Source: Blattabacterium cuenoti
GTDB taxonomy: Bacteria; Bacteroidota; Bacteroidia; Flavobacteriales; Blattabacteriaceae
NCBI RefSeq assembly: GCF_014251955.1
Contig: NZ_CP059203.1
Coordinates: forward strand, 588,948 to 639,415
Length of the DNA stretch: 50,468 nt
Direction: 5' to 3'
The notes beneath the pieces were generated by a model. That model was given only the letters and a program-made list of their open reading frames with translations, had not been told where the DNA came from and ran no database searches. The translations under genes and the position numbers were made by a program. This document shows, piece after piece, positions 18,745-27,896 of the stretch; position 1 is the first letter of the stretch; each line of letters starts with the position of its first letter.

Positions 18745-19917
18745 ATGCATTTTTCTGTTTCTAGATTTTCTTTTTTACAAAAATTATATGCTTTACATAA
18801 AATCATTACCCCTCCTAGGAATTCAGAATATTTTCTTCTTGAAATTTTTGGAGAAAAATTAATGATCATGTTATCAGATTCAGAAAATCTCATTACTACA
18901 GAAATACAAGTATATGTGAAAAAGTATTCAAAAGAAAAAGTAGCTGTACATCCCCAATTGATAATAGATATTTTAAGGACATTTTCAGATGAAACTCTTC
19001 TTATTAAGTTCAAAAAAGAAAAAAAAATACTGAATATTGGTTCAAAACAAGGGGATTACAACATTCCTATTATTTTTAAATCTCATTTGACGTATTTTAA
19101 CAAAAAAAAACTATCACACATATTACATCCTAAAAAAAAAATTACCTTATTTTCAAACATGCTTTTGAATATTTTAAATAAAACTTTGTTTGTTATTGAA
19201 AATAATAAAGAAGAATTAAGACCTATTATGAACGGAGTTTTTTTTCAATTTTCTTCATATGGATCGACTTTTGTCGCTACAGATACTTACAAATTAGTCA
19301 AATACACTATAGATCATATTAAATTAGACCAATTTATTGAATTTACTATTCCCAAAAAATCTCTTAATATCCTTAAGAAAATTTTAATTAATGAAACCAA
19401 TGAAAAGAGCAAAGTTACTATTGAGTATCATAATAAAATGGATCTAAAATTTTATTTAGAAAATGAAACTTTTTCCTGCTTATTAATAAACGAAAAATAT
19501 CCGAATTATAACTCGTTTATTCCTAATAAATATGATGTCTCATTTATTATAAATCGCATTTCATTTCTAAATTCCATCAAAAGAATATCTATTTTAAATA
19601 AAAAAAAAACAAGTTTTATTCGTTTTTATTTTTTAAATGATAACAGATTAAAAATTTATGAAGAAAATGCTAGAATTTCTAGTTTTTTAACAATCATTCA
19701 ATATGAATCTGAATCTATTGATAATAGTTTCCAAAAAAAAGAAATAAAAATAGGATTTAATTCCCAATTTTTAATTGAAATATTATCTTCTTTTAATGAA
19801 GATTTTGTTAGATTTGAATTGTATTCTACTTTCAACAAAGTAGGTATTTTGAGACCAATTAATAATAAAAAAGAAGAATCTATTTTAATATTGATTATGT
19901 CTGTTATAATATTATGA
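18745..19917 (+). CDS. dnaN: DNA polymerase III beta subunit (sliding clamp)
   Basis: DnaN forms the ring clamp that holds DNA polymerase III on its template. The 390-residue protein fits the three-domain clamp: an N-terminal FSVSRFSFLQKLYALHKII, a middle domain with RPIMNGVFFQFSSYGSTFVATDTYKLVKY near 153, and a C-terminal domain closing with RPINNKKEESILILIMSVIIL. The C-terminal stretch corresponds to the conserved IMPMRL-type end. Its stop overlaps the pheT start by 4 bases (ATGA), which suggests translational coupling. It follows a tRNA-Met gene. No dnaA is seen nearby, so this is not evidence for an origin. Confidence 0.93.
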   Translation: MHFSVSRFSFLQKLYALHKIITPPRNSEYFLLEIFGEKLMIMLSDSENLITTEIQVYVKKYSKEKVAVHPQLIIDILRTFSDETLLIKFKKEKKILNIGSKQGDYNIPIIFKSHLTYFNKKKLSHILHPKKKITLFSNMLLNILNKTLFVIENNKEELRPIMNGVFFQFSSYGSTFVATDTYKLVKYTIDHIKLDQFIEFTIPKKSLNILKKILINETNEKSKVTIEYHNKMDLKFYLENETFSCLLINEKYPNYNSFIPNKYDVSFIINRISFLNSIKRISILNKKKTSFIRFYFLNDNRLKIYEENARISSFLTIIQYESESIDNSFQKKEIKIGFNSQFLIEILSSFNEDFVRFELYSTFNKVGILRPINNKKEESILILIMSVIIL

Positions 19918-22013
19918 GAATATCATATAATTGGATAAAAAAATATATTTCTACTGATCTTAGTATAGAAAAAATATCTAATATTCTTACTGAAATTGGA
20001 TTGCCAGTAAAAAACATAAAAAAAACATTCATAGAAAACCATATAGAAGATAATATATTGGATATAGAAATAACCCCTAACCGTGCTGATGCTATGAGTC
20101 ATTACGGAATCGCCAGGGATTTATACGCTGTTTTAACATTTCGTGGATACAAAGAAGTGCGTTTATCAAAACCAATAGTAAGTAATTATAAAAGAGATAT
20201 CTATAATAATAATAAATATTGTTTTCAAATTTTTCTTGAAGAAAAGAAAAAATGTATCAGATATTCTGGAGTTGTTCTTTCTGAAATAAAAATAGATACA
20301 TCTCCAATATGGTTAAGGTTTCGATTAAAATCAATTGGAATACAACCTATTAATAATATAATAGATGTTACAAATTTTGTAATGTATGAATTAGGACAAC
20401 CTATCCATATTTTTGATATGGATCAAATTGAGGGAAAAAAAATTATAATAAAAAACGCGAAAAATCATACAATATTTAAATCTATTGATAATGTCACAAG
20501 AAAACTAAACGAAAAAGATTTAATTATCTATGATACAATAAAACCTTTATCAATAGCTGGGATTATAAATAGCAAAAATTCAAATATTAATAGAACAACT
20601 AAAAATATTTTTTTAGGAAGTGCTTATTTTGATCCAATTACTGTTCGTTCCATTGGAAAAAGACATCTGATAAAAACAGATGCAAAATTTAGATTTGAAA
20701 GAGGAGTAGATCCGAATCAAACTGTATATGCATTACAAAGAACCGCCATTCTCATAAAAGAAATTGCAAAAGGAAAAATTTGTTCCGATATCATCGATAT
20801 TTATTCTCATCCTAGATTTCCTTTTAAAATAAAACTTCGTTATAAAAAAATTAGAGAGACTATAGGAAAATATATTTCAAATAATAAAATTAAAAAAATT
20901 TTATTATTACTTGAAATCGTTATTCTTTCTGAAAGTGAAAAATCGTTATTAGTTCTTGTACCACCTTATAGAATTGATGTCCAAAGAGAAATAGATTTAA
21001 TCGAAGAAATATTACGTATTTATGGAATAAATAAGATAAAAACATCTAATACTAATATAAAAATATCTCCATATCCTAATTTTTCAAAAACAAAAGAAGA
21101 AATACAGAAAATTATTTCCAAACAATTGGTTGGTTATGGATTTCAAGAAATTGTAAATTATTCTATGAACAATAAAAACGAATATTCTTATTTATTAAAT
21201 TCTTTTTTTAATAGAAAAGAGATTAATATAATGAATCCTACAAATAAATTTTATAATTCAATGCGTTCCAGCTTGCTATTTGGAATGATCAATTGTATAA
21301 AATCTAATCATAATAGGGGAAATAGAAAAACAAAATTTTTTGAAATTGGGAAAATATATTTTCAAAAAAATAATAAATTTTTAGAAAAAACCTTTCTAAG
21401 TATTTCTATATCAGAAATAGAAAAAAAAATTATAGATCCAAGAAATTCTTCTTCTTCCTTTTTTTCTTTAAAAGGAATCATAGAACAAATTTTTCAATTA
21501 AGTGGAATTAACAATTATTCACAAGTTTTATTTACACATCCTCTTTTGGAAAAAAGTATATCAATTCAATATAAAAACAAAAATCTTGTTGTATTAGGAA
21601 AAATAAAAGAAGAATTTTTTCTTCAACTTCAAAAAAAAGAAATATTCTATGCAGAAATTGATTGGGAATATTTGATATCTATCATTCAAGAAGAAAAAGT
21701 TACTTATGTTCCATATTCTAAATATCCTACTTCAAAACGAGATTTATCATTATTAATAGATAAAACTATTTCTTTTGAAAAAATTTATCAATTGATTAAA
21801 GAAAAAGAAAAAGGGTTAATAAAAAAAATTAAAATATACGATTTCTATGAAGGAAAAAATTTTCCAAAATCAAAAAAATCTTATACCATAAGTTTTTTCT
21901 TTGAAAGCAAAAATGAAACATTAACCGATGTTATTATTAATGAAATCATGAAAAAAATAGAAAAATTTCTAAAAAACAAATTAGGAGCAAAAATCAGAGA
22001 ATTAGATCAATAA
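19914..22013 (+). CDS. pheT: Phenylalanyl-tRNA synthetase beta chain lacking the tRNA-binding OB domain
   Basis: PheT pairs with PheS to charge tRNA-Phe. Most of the beta chain is recognisable: the B1 start MRISYNWIKKYI, the core motif ITPNRADAMSHYGIARDLYAVL, the B3/B4 editing region (IIDVTNFVMYELGQPIHIFD), B5 (LRYKKIRETIG...VPPYRIDVQREIDLIEEILRIYG) and the C-terminal FDX-ACB domain (SKYPTSKRDLSLLIDKTI). It has 699 residues, whereas the family usually has about 790-810. The missing part is the roughly 110-residue Trbp111-like OB domain: residue 36 leads almost directly into DIEITPNRADA at 50-60. The 3' end overlaps glyS by 12 bases on the opposite strand. Confidence 0.93.
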   Translation: MRISYNWIKKYISTDLSIEKISNILTEIGLPVKNIKKTFIENHIEDNILDIEITPNRADAMSHYGIARDLYAVLTFRGYKEVRLSKPIVSNYKRDIYNNNKYCFQIFLEEKKKCIRYSGVVLSEIKIDTSPIWLRFRLKSIGIQPINNIIDVTNFVMYELGQPIHIFDMDQIEGKKIIIKNAKNHTIFKSIDNVTRKLNEKDLIIYDTIKPLSIAGIINSKNSNINRTTKNIFLGSAYFDPITVRSIGKRHLIKTDAKFRFERGVDPNQTVYALQRTAILIKEIAKGKICSDIIDIYSHPRFPFKIKLRYKKIRETIGKYISNNKIKKILLLLEIVILSESEKSLLVLVPPYRIDVQREIDLIEEILRIYGINKIKTSNTNIKISPYPNFSKTKEEIQKIISKQLVGYGFQEIVNYSMNNKNEYSYLLNSFFNRKEINIMNPTNKFYNSMRSSLLFGMINCIKSNHNRGNRKTKFFEIGKIYFQKNNKFLEKTFLSISISEIEKKIIDPRNSSSSFFSLKGIIEQIFQLSGINNYSQVLFTHPLLEKSISIQYKNKNLVVLGKIKEEFFLQLQKKEIFYAEIDWEYLISIIQEEKVTYVPYSKYPTSKRDLSLLIDKTISFEKIYQLIKEKEKGLIKKIKIYDFYEGKNFPKSKKSYTISFFFESKNETLTDVIINEIMKKIEKFLKNKLGAKIRELDQ

Positions 22014-23426
22014 TTTTTTCAAAATATTTCTCAAGCCAGTTTCATTTTCTATAATTTTAGAAATTTTATTGATATGAACTCTTTTTTGTAACATAGTATC
22101 TCTATATCTCATTGTCACTGTATTAGTTTTTACAGTATCATAGTCTATAGTAAAACAAAGAGGAGTCCCAATAGCATCTTGTCTACGATAAAGTTTTCCA
22201 ATAGATTTTTTTTGGTCATAAATCAATCTATGATCTATTTTTAGATCATTGAATATTTTTTTTGCAATTTCTGGTAATCCATCTTTTTGAACCAATGGAA
22301 ATATAGCAGCTTTTACAGGAGATAAATAAGGTGGTATTTTTAAAACTATACGTTGATTTCCATTTAATTTTTCTTCTTTAAGAGAAGAAGAAAATATAGC
22401 TAAAAAAAGACGATCTAATCCTAAAGAAGTTTCTATAACATAGGGAATAGAATTTTCTATTCTTAGTTTTTTTTTTGAAAAAATTTCATGATTTCTTAAA
22501 TCAAAATCTCTACGGGAATGAATTCCCTCCATCTCTCTAAATCCAAAAGGAAAATTAAATTCTATATCGGAACCAATACTCGCATAATGAGCTAATTTAT
22601 CATGATCTCGTAATTTATATTTTTCATTTCCTAAATTTAACTCTAAATGCCATTTTAAACGAATTTTTTTCCAATATTCATACCATTTCATTTCTTCTTC
22701 AGGAAGAATAAAAAATTGCATCTCCATTTGCTCAAATTCACGCATACGAAAAATAAACTGTCTTGCAATAATTTCATTACGAAATGATTTTCCTATTTGA
22801 GCAATTCCAAATGGAATTTTCATTCTATTAGATTTTTTAACATTGAAAAAATTAGAAAATATTCCTTGAGCAGTTTCTGGACGAAGAAATAAATCTCCTT
22901 TTTCTTCTTGAACTTTAAACATCATATTAAAAGGACGAATGTTTGTCCAATTTTTAGATCCACAGATGGGATCAGAAATGTTTAATTCTTCAATCAAAAC
23001 ACGAATATCTAAAAAATCATTTTTTTTTAAAGATTGATCTAAACGAGATAGTATTTCGTTGATTTTATGATTATTTTTATAACCTTTTTTTTTCCTAAAG
23101 TCCACATATTCTCTAATTAATACTTCAGGTTTGTATCTTTTTTTAGAATCCTTGTTATCAATGAAAAATTCATTAAATTTATCAACATGTCCAGAAGCTT
23201 TCCAAACATTAGAATGCATAAGAACAGAAGAATCCAATCCTACTATATTTTCATGGATTTGAGTCATAGACTTCCACCAATATTCTTTAATATTATTTTT
23301 TAATTCTACTCCATATTGACCATAATCATAAACGGCATTTAACCCTCCATAAATTTCACTAGACGGAAAAACGAATCCATAAGTTTTGGCGTGAGAAATC
23401 AAAAAATGAAAAAAATGACTATCCAT
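22002..23426 (-). CDS. glyS: Glycyl-tRNA synthetase (dimeric, single-chain type)
   Basis: This class II enzyme charges tRNA-Gly as a homodimer, unlike the two-subunit E. coli form. The 474-residue protein begins HFFHFLISHAKTYGFVFPSSEIYGGLNAVYDYGQYG and carries the motif 2 region GIAQIGKSFRNEI...MREFEQMEMQFF. Motif 3 (ETSLGLDRLFLAIF) precedes the C-terminal anticodon-binding domain (LKIPPYLSPVKAAIFPLVQKDGLP). It is a little shorter than the roughly 510 residues of free-living relatives, without a clear domain loss. The gene lies 19 bases upstream of trxB's opposite end and shares 12 terminal bases with pheT. Confidence 0.94.
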   Translation of the reverse strand: MDSHFFHFLISHAKTYGFVFPSSEIYGGLNAVYDYGQYGVELKNNIKEYWWKSMTQIHENIVGLDSSVLMHSNVWKASGHVDKFNEFFIDNKDSKKRYKPEVLIREYVDFRKKKGYKNNHKINEILSRLDQSLKKNDFLDIRVLIEELNISDPICGSKNWTNIRPFNMMFKVQEEKGDLFLRPETAQGIFSNFFNVKKSNRMKIPFGIAQIGKSFRNEIIARQFIFRMREFEQMEMQFFILPEEEMKWYEYWKKIRLKWHLELNLGNEKYKLRDHDKLAHYASIGSDIEFNFPFGFREMEGIHSRRDFDLRNHEIFSKKKLRIENSIPYVIETSLGLDRLFLAIFSSSLKEEKLNGNQRIVLKIPPYLSPVKAAIFPLVQKDGLPEIAKKIFNDLKIDHRLIYDQKKSIGKLYRRQDAIGTPLCFTIDYDTVKTNTVTMRYRDTMLQKRVHINKISKIIENETGLRNILKKLLI

Positions 23427-23445
23427 GAAAAAAATTTTTTTAAGA

Positions 23446-24384
23446 TTAAGAGAGATACCTTTCTAAATCCAAAGCCGCCATACAACCACTTCCAGCAGAA
23501 GTGATAGCTTGCCGGTAGATTGGATCTTGGACATCCCCAGCAGCAAAGACACCTGGCTTATTAGTACGAGTGCTTCCTTTTTCTACAAGAATATATCCTC
23601 TTTCATCCAAAGAAAGTTTTTTTTGAAAAATATCCGTATTAGGAAAATGACCTATAGCTATAAATAACCCACTAATAAAAAGAATCTTACTATTAGATTG
23701 GTTATTATTATTCATTATTTTAATTCCTTCTAAAAAATTATCTCCAATAATTTCTATAATTCTGTGACCAAATAATATGTTTATATTTTTCTTTTTTAAA
23801 AGACTATTTTGTAACGACTTAGAAGCTCTAAAATAATTTTTTCTGACTAATAAATATACATTTCTACAAATTTTTGATAAATAACTAGCTTCTTCCAAAG
23901 CTGTATCCCCTCCTCCTACAACAGCCACATCTTTTCCTTTATGAAAAAATCCATCACAAGTAGCGCAAAAAGAAACTCCTAATCCCATCAATTTTTTTTC
24001 TTTTTCTATTTCCAAAAATTTAGGACGAGAACCTGTAGCGATGATAATTCCTTTACTTTTTATACTTTCTTTATTTTCCACATTAATACTATGTATTCCT
24101 CCTTTTTGATTAGAAAAATGAACTTCACTCACATTTTTATGTATAATTTCAACATTGAAACGTTCTGCTTGTTTCTTACAATTTTCCATGAGTTCCTTTC
24201 CACTAATTCCTACAGGAAATCCTAGATAATTATCAACATTTGTTGTAGATATTAATTGACCTCCAGGTTGTAATCCAGAAAATAGAATAGGATTTAAATC
24301 TGCACGTGCAGCATATATAGCGGCAGAATATCCAGCGGGTCCAGATCCTATAATTACGCAATCTACTATTTTTTCTTTTGACAT
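23446..24384 (-). CDS. trxB: Thioredoxin-disulfide reductase
   Basis: TrxB moves electrons from NADPH through FAD to thioredoxin. The 312 residues show the FAD-binding GSGPAGYSAAIYAAR near residue 13, the redox-active CATC in GVSFCATCDGFF near 138, the NADPH-binding GGGDTALEEA near 157, and the C-terminal FAD motif GVFAAGDVQDPIYRQAITSAGSG. Length and order are normal for low-molecular-weight thioredoxin reductases. It is in the same direction as glyS, 19 bases upstream, and divergent from the HsdR_N-like gene. Confidence 0.96.
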   Translation of the reverse strand: MSKEKIVDCVIIGSGPAGYSAAIYAARADLNPILFSGLQPGGQLISTTNVDNYLGFPVGISGKELMENCKKQAERFNVEIIHKNVSEVHFSNQKGGIHSINVENKESIKSKGIIIATGSRPKFLEIEKEKKLMGLGVSFCATCDGFFHKGKDVAVVGGGDTALEEASYLSKICRNVYLLVRKNYFRASKSLQNSLLKKKNINILFGHRIIEIIGDNFLEGIKIMNNNNQSNSKILFISGLFIAIGHFPNTDIFQKKLSLDERGYILVEKGSTRTNKPGVFAAGDVQDPIYRQAITSAGSGCMAALDLERYLS

Positions 24385-24477
24385 AATAAAAATTCTTACG
24401 AAGTCGTTTTAATATTATTAAAAAAAACTAAATATTTCTATAAAAAAACTTATAATAGAGATTATAAAAATTATTTT

Positions 24478-24906
24478 ATGTCATTTTTCCACTTTTTTCT
24501 CAATTATTTACATTTAAAAAAAATAAAAAAGAAAACTTATATATTTTGTACAATTAGAAAAAAATTTCTTTCTTTTACTAAAGAAGAAGTGATACGACAA
24601 TATATAATTTTTTTACTAAAAAAAGTAAAGAATTACAAAAGTTCAAACATATGGGTAGAAGTTCCTTTTCAAATAAATAAACTAAATAAACGATTAGATC
24701 TTTTAGTACACTTAGAAAAACCCTATCTTCTCATAGAATGTAAAGCCCCAAATGTTTCACTCACACAAAAAACCTTCAATCAAATTTTTCATTATAATAA
24801 AAAAATAAAAGCTCCCTACTTAATGGTAAGTAATGGAATTAAAAGCTTTATTTTTCAAAAAAATAAATACAATAAAAAATTTTTATTTTTAAATCATATT
24901 CCATAA
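24478..24906 (+). CDS. Orphan HsdR_N-like PD-(D/E)XK nuclease-fold protein
   Basis: The 142-residue protein resembles the stand-alone proteins with a type I restriction R-subunit N-terminal domain that are common in Bacteroidetes. The nuclease-type core is visible: a helix with TKEEVIRQ (34-41), then RLDLLV with Asp74, then LLIECKAP with Glu87 and Lys89, then a conserved Gln/Tyr helix (FNQIFHYNKKIKAPYLMVSNG). This is the D-x(n)-ExK arrangement of PD-(D/E)XK enzymes. No helicase, methylase or specificity gene is nearby, so a restriction role is unlikely. Function is unknown; a housekeeping DNA or RNA role is inference. Its 3' end lies 9 bases from gapA. Confidence 0.8.
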   Translation: MSFFHFFLNYLHLKKIKKKTYIFCTIRKKFLSFTKEEVIRQYIIFLLKKVKNYKSSNIWVEVPFQINKLNKRLDLLVHLEKPYLLIECKAPNVSLTQKTFNQIFHYNKKIKAPYLMVSNGIKSFIFQKNKYNKKFLFLNHIP

Positions 24907-24915
24907 ATATCATGA

Positions 24916-25929
24916 TTATAACGAATAATGCATATAATCAATGAGATCTACCAACTTAGTTGAATAAGCAACTTCATTATCATACCATGATACTATTTTG
25001 ATAAAAGTAGGACTTAACATGATACTAGAATTTGCGTCAAAAATAGAAATTCTTTGATCTCCTATAAAATCAGTAGAAACAACAGCTTCTTCTGTATACC
25101 CTAGAATTCCTTTTAATGTCGTTTCAGATGCATTTTTCATACAATATTTAACCTGATTATAATCAGTACTATTTTTTAAACAAACAGTTAAATCTAATAC
25201 AGAAACATCAGAAATTGGAACTCTAAAAGCCATTCCAGTCAACTTTCCATTTAAACTTGGAATAATTTTTCCAACTGCTTTTGCAGCACCTGTAGATGAA
25301 GGAATAATATTAGTTAATGAAGACCTTCCAGCTCTCCAATCTCTATCAGAGACAGAATCAACTATTTTTTGAGTAGAAGTAGCAGCATGTATCGTAGTCA
25401 TCAAACCTTCTAATACTCCAAAATTATCATTTAATACTTTAACTATTGGGGCCATACAATTTGTGGTACATGAAGCATTGGATACAATCATTTGATGAGA
25501 TTTCATAGTTCTATGATTGACACCCATAACATACATTGGAATATTGTTATCTTTTGGAGGTGCAGATAAAATAACTTTTTTACCCCCTGATTGTAAATGA
25601 CCTCCCGCTAAATCCCTAGTTAAAAAAAGACCGGTAGATTCAACAACATAATTAACATTTAAACTTCCCCATTCTAAATTTTTAGGATCTTTTTCATTAC
25701 TTACTTTTATGCGTTTTCCATTCAAAACTAAATAATTATCTTCTTCTATGTGAAGATCTCCTTTAAAAGTACCATGGACAGAATCATATTTTAGTATATA
25801 TGCTAAATACTCTGTATTGGCTAAATCATTTACAGATACAACTTCAATATTATTTCTTTTTAAAGCAGACATTAAAACTAATTTTCCTATCCTTCCAAGA
25901 CCATTTATTCCTATTTTAATTATTGACAT
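24916..25929 (-). CDS. gapA: Glyceraldehyde-3-phosphate dehydrogenase, type I
   Basis: GapA oxidises glyceraldehyde 3-phosphate to 1,3-bisphosphoglycerate with NAD or NADP, in glycolysis or gluconeogenesis. The 337-residue protein has the cofactor fold start [15 protein letters not shown], the catalytic cysteine in [12 protein letters not shown] near 153, the partner histidine in [10 protein letters not shown], the phosphate-binding [10 protein letters not shown], and the C-terminal [17 protein letters not shown]. Length is normal. It lies 37 bases after lepA on the same strand, at the end of the sucD-pth-tRNA-lepA run. Confidence 0.96.
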   Translation of the reverse strand: MSIIKIGINGLGRIGKLVLMSALKRNNIEVVSVNDLANTEYLAYILKYDSVHGTFKGDLHIEEDNYLVLNGKRIKVSNEKDPKNLEWGSLNVNYVVESTGLFLTRDLAGGHLQSGGKKVILSAPPKDNNIPMYVMGVNHRTMKSHQMIVSNASCTTNCMAPIVKVLNDNFGVLEGLMTTIHAATSTQKIVDSVSDRDWRAGRSSLTNIIPSSTGAAKAVGKIIPSLNGKLTGMAFRVPISDVSVLDLTVCLKNSTDYNQVKYCMKNASETTLKGILGYTEEAVVSTDFIGDQRISIFDANSSIMLSPTFIKIVSWYDNEVAYSTKLVDLIDYMHYSL

Positions 25930-25966
25930 ATTATTTTATTGAACAATTTTTTTCTATCTATCTAAA

Positions 25967-27775
25967 TTAATTATTAACTTTCAAAAAAGTTATAAAAGCA
26001 GATGAAGGAATTTCAACTTTCCCTATTTGACGCATTTTTTTCTTTCCTTTTTTTTGTTTTTCCAAAAGTTTTCGTTTTCTAGAAACATCTCCCCCATAAC
26101 ATTTTTCCGTAACATTTTTTCTTAAAGCTTTAATTGTTTCTCTTGCAACAATTTTTCCAGAAATGGAAACTTGAATAGGAATACTAAATTGATGTTTTGG
26201 AATTAAAACAGACAACTTTTTACATATTTTTCTTGCCATAAAAAAAGCTTCATTTTTATGAACTAAAAGGGATAAGGGGTCTATTTTTTTATGATTAATT
26301 AATACAGTTATTTTTTTTAAATTTGAATTTCTATAACCTAAAAAATTATAATCAAAAGAAGCATATCCACTAGATATTGTTTTTAATTTATCATAAAAAT
26401 CAAATATGATTTCAGACAAAGGCATTTCAAACATAATTTGAACTCTTCCTGAAGTTAAATAACGTTGATTCTCAATTATTTTTCCACGTTTTCCTATACA
26501 TAAAGAGATCACATTTCCTAAATATTCTTCTTTTGTAAGAATAGAAACAAAAACATAAGGTTCTTCTATTTTTTGTATTTTTTCTGTTTCTGGAAAATCT
26601 GAAGGATTATTTACTTCTATGACTTCTTGATTCAATGTTTTTTTCATAAAAATTCTATAAGAAACATTAGGAATAGTAATAATAACAGAAACTCCATATT
26701 CACGTTTAAGACGTTCTCTCACTATTTCCATGTGAAGTAATCCTAAAAAACCACAATGAAACCCAAATCCCAAAGCAGGAGAAGATTCCGTTTTAAAAGT
26801 AAAAGCAGCATCATTCAATTGTAATTTTCCCATAGAAGAACGTAATTCTTCATATTGATCAGAATTTACTGGATAAATGCTTGCAAAAACCATAGGTTTA
26901 GATTCTTCAAATCCACTGATTGCTTTTAAAGCTGGATTTTTTGCATCAGTAATAGTATCTCCTACTTTAACTTCATAAGTATTTTTTATCCCAGAAACAA
27001 CATATCCTACATCTCCGGTTTCAATTTTACTTTTAGAAATATGTTTTAATTTTAAAGTCCCTATTTCATAAGCACAATAAATTTTTCCTGTAGACATAAA
27101 TTGCAATTTTTGTCCTTTTTGGACACATCCATTTTTTACTATAAAATATGCTTCTACTCCTGTAAATGGATTATACAAAGAATCAAAAATCAATGCTTGA
27201 AGAGGAGATTTTGGATCTCCATTTGGATGAGGAATTTGTGTCACAATTTTATCTAATACTTTTTTAATTCCTAATCCATTTTTTGCGCTAACAGAAATAA
27301 TATCTTCAGGAGCACATCCCATCAATTCTACCATTTCTTCTATTACATATTCTGATCTTGAATCAGACAAATCTATTTTATTTAAAATAGGAATAACTAC
27401 AAGATTTTTTTTTAATGCTAAATAAAGATTGGATACAGTTTGCGCTTGCACGCTTTTGGTACAATCAACAACAAGCAAAGCACCTTCGCATGCAGAAATA
27501 GAACGAGACACTTCATAAGAAAAATCAACATGTCCTGGAGTATCAATTAGATTTAATCTATATATTTGATTGTTGTATTTATATTCCATTTGAACTGCAT
27601 GACTCTTAATAGTAATTCCACGTTCTCTTTCTAAATCCATATTATCAAGCAACTGATGTTTATTTTTTTCCTCAGAAACCGTTTTTGTAAATTCTAATAA
27701 ACGATCTGCTAAAGTACTTTTTCCATGATCTATATGTGCAATGATACAAAAATTACGAATATAATGAATTATCAT
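25967..27775 (-). CDS. lepA: Elongation factor 4 (LepA)
   Basis: LepA is a ribosomal GTPase that can back-translocate stalled ribosomes. I chose the ATG at 27775, giving 602 residues starting MIIHYIRNFCIIAHIDHGKST, which is the normal LepA start. The frame stays open for 22 codons further upstream, but that stretch runs into the tRNA-Arg gene and cannot be coding in the usual sense. G1 AHIDHGKST, G3 DTPGHVDF and G4 NKID are all present, followed by the EF-G-like domains and the LepA-specific C-terminal region rich in Lys and Arg (GGDVSRKRKLLEKQKKGKKK). It lies 36 bases downstream of tRNA-Arg(CCG). Confidence 0.95.
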   Translation of the reverse strand: MIIHYIRNFCIIAHIDHGKSTLADRLLEFTKTVSEEKNKHQLLDNMDLERERGITIKSHAVQMEYKYNNQIYRLNLIDTPGHVDFSYEVSRSISACEGALLVVDCTKSVQAQTVSNLYLALKKNLVVIPILNKIDLSDSRSEYVIEEMVELMGCAPEDIISVSAKNGLGIKKVLDKIVTQIPHPNGDPKSPLQALIFDSLYNPFTGVEAYFIVKNGCVQKGQKLQFMSTGKIYCAYEIGTLKLKHISKSKIETGDVGYVVSGIKNTYEVKVGDTITDAKNPALKAISGFEESKPMVFASIYPVNSDQYEELRSSMGKLQLNDAAFTFKTESSPALGFGFHCGFLGLLHMEIVRERLKREYGVSVIITIPNVSYRIFMKKTLNQEVIEVNNPSDFPETEKIQKIEEPYVFVSILTKEEYLGNVISLCIGKRGKIIENQRYLTSGRVQIMFEMPLSEIIFDFYDKLKTISSGYASFDYNFLGYRNSNLKKITVLINHKKIDPLSLLVHKNEAFFMARKICKKLSVLIPKHQFSIPIQVSISGKIVARETIKALRKNVTEKCYGGDVSRKRKLLEKQKKGKKKMRQIGKVEIPSSAFITFLKVNN

Positions 27776-27811
27776 ACCTGCATAATAATAATTTTTATTG
27801 AACAAAACAAA

Positions 27812-27884
27812 TGACCTTGAAGGGATTTGAACCCCTGCCATAGGAATCGGAATCCTATATTCTATCCAATTAAACTACAAGGTC
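27812..27884 (-). tRNA. tRNA-Arg (anticodon CCG)
   Basis: On the minus strand a 73-base cloverleaf has acceptor GACCTTG pairing fully with CAAGGTC, anticodon loop TTCCGAT (anticodon CCG, reading CGG codons) and a T arm GGGG/CCCT-type with loop TTCAAAT. The discriminator is A and CCA is not encoded. It sits between pth and lepA on the same strand and is probably part of their transcript. Confidence 0.92.
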
Positions 27885-27896
27885 TTATTCTTTGTA

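Noticed and set aside
27776-27841. Longer N-terminus for LepA
   Set aside because: The 22 extra codons run into the tRNA-Arg gene and do not match LepA proteins, which start right before the first GTPase strand.
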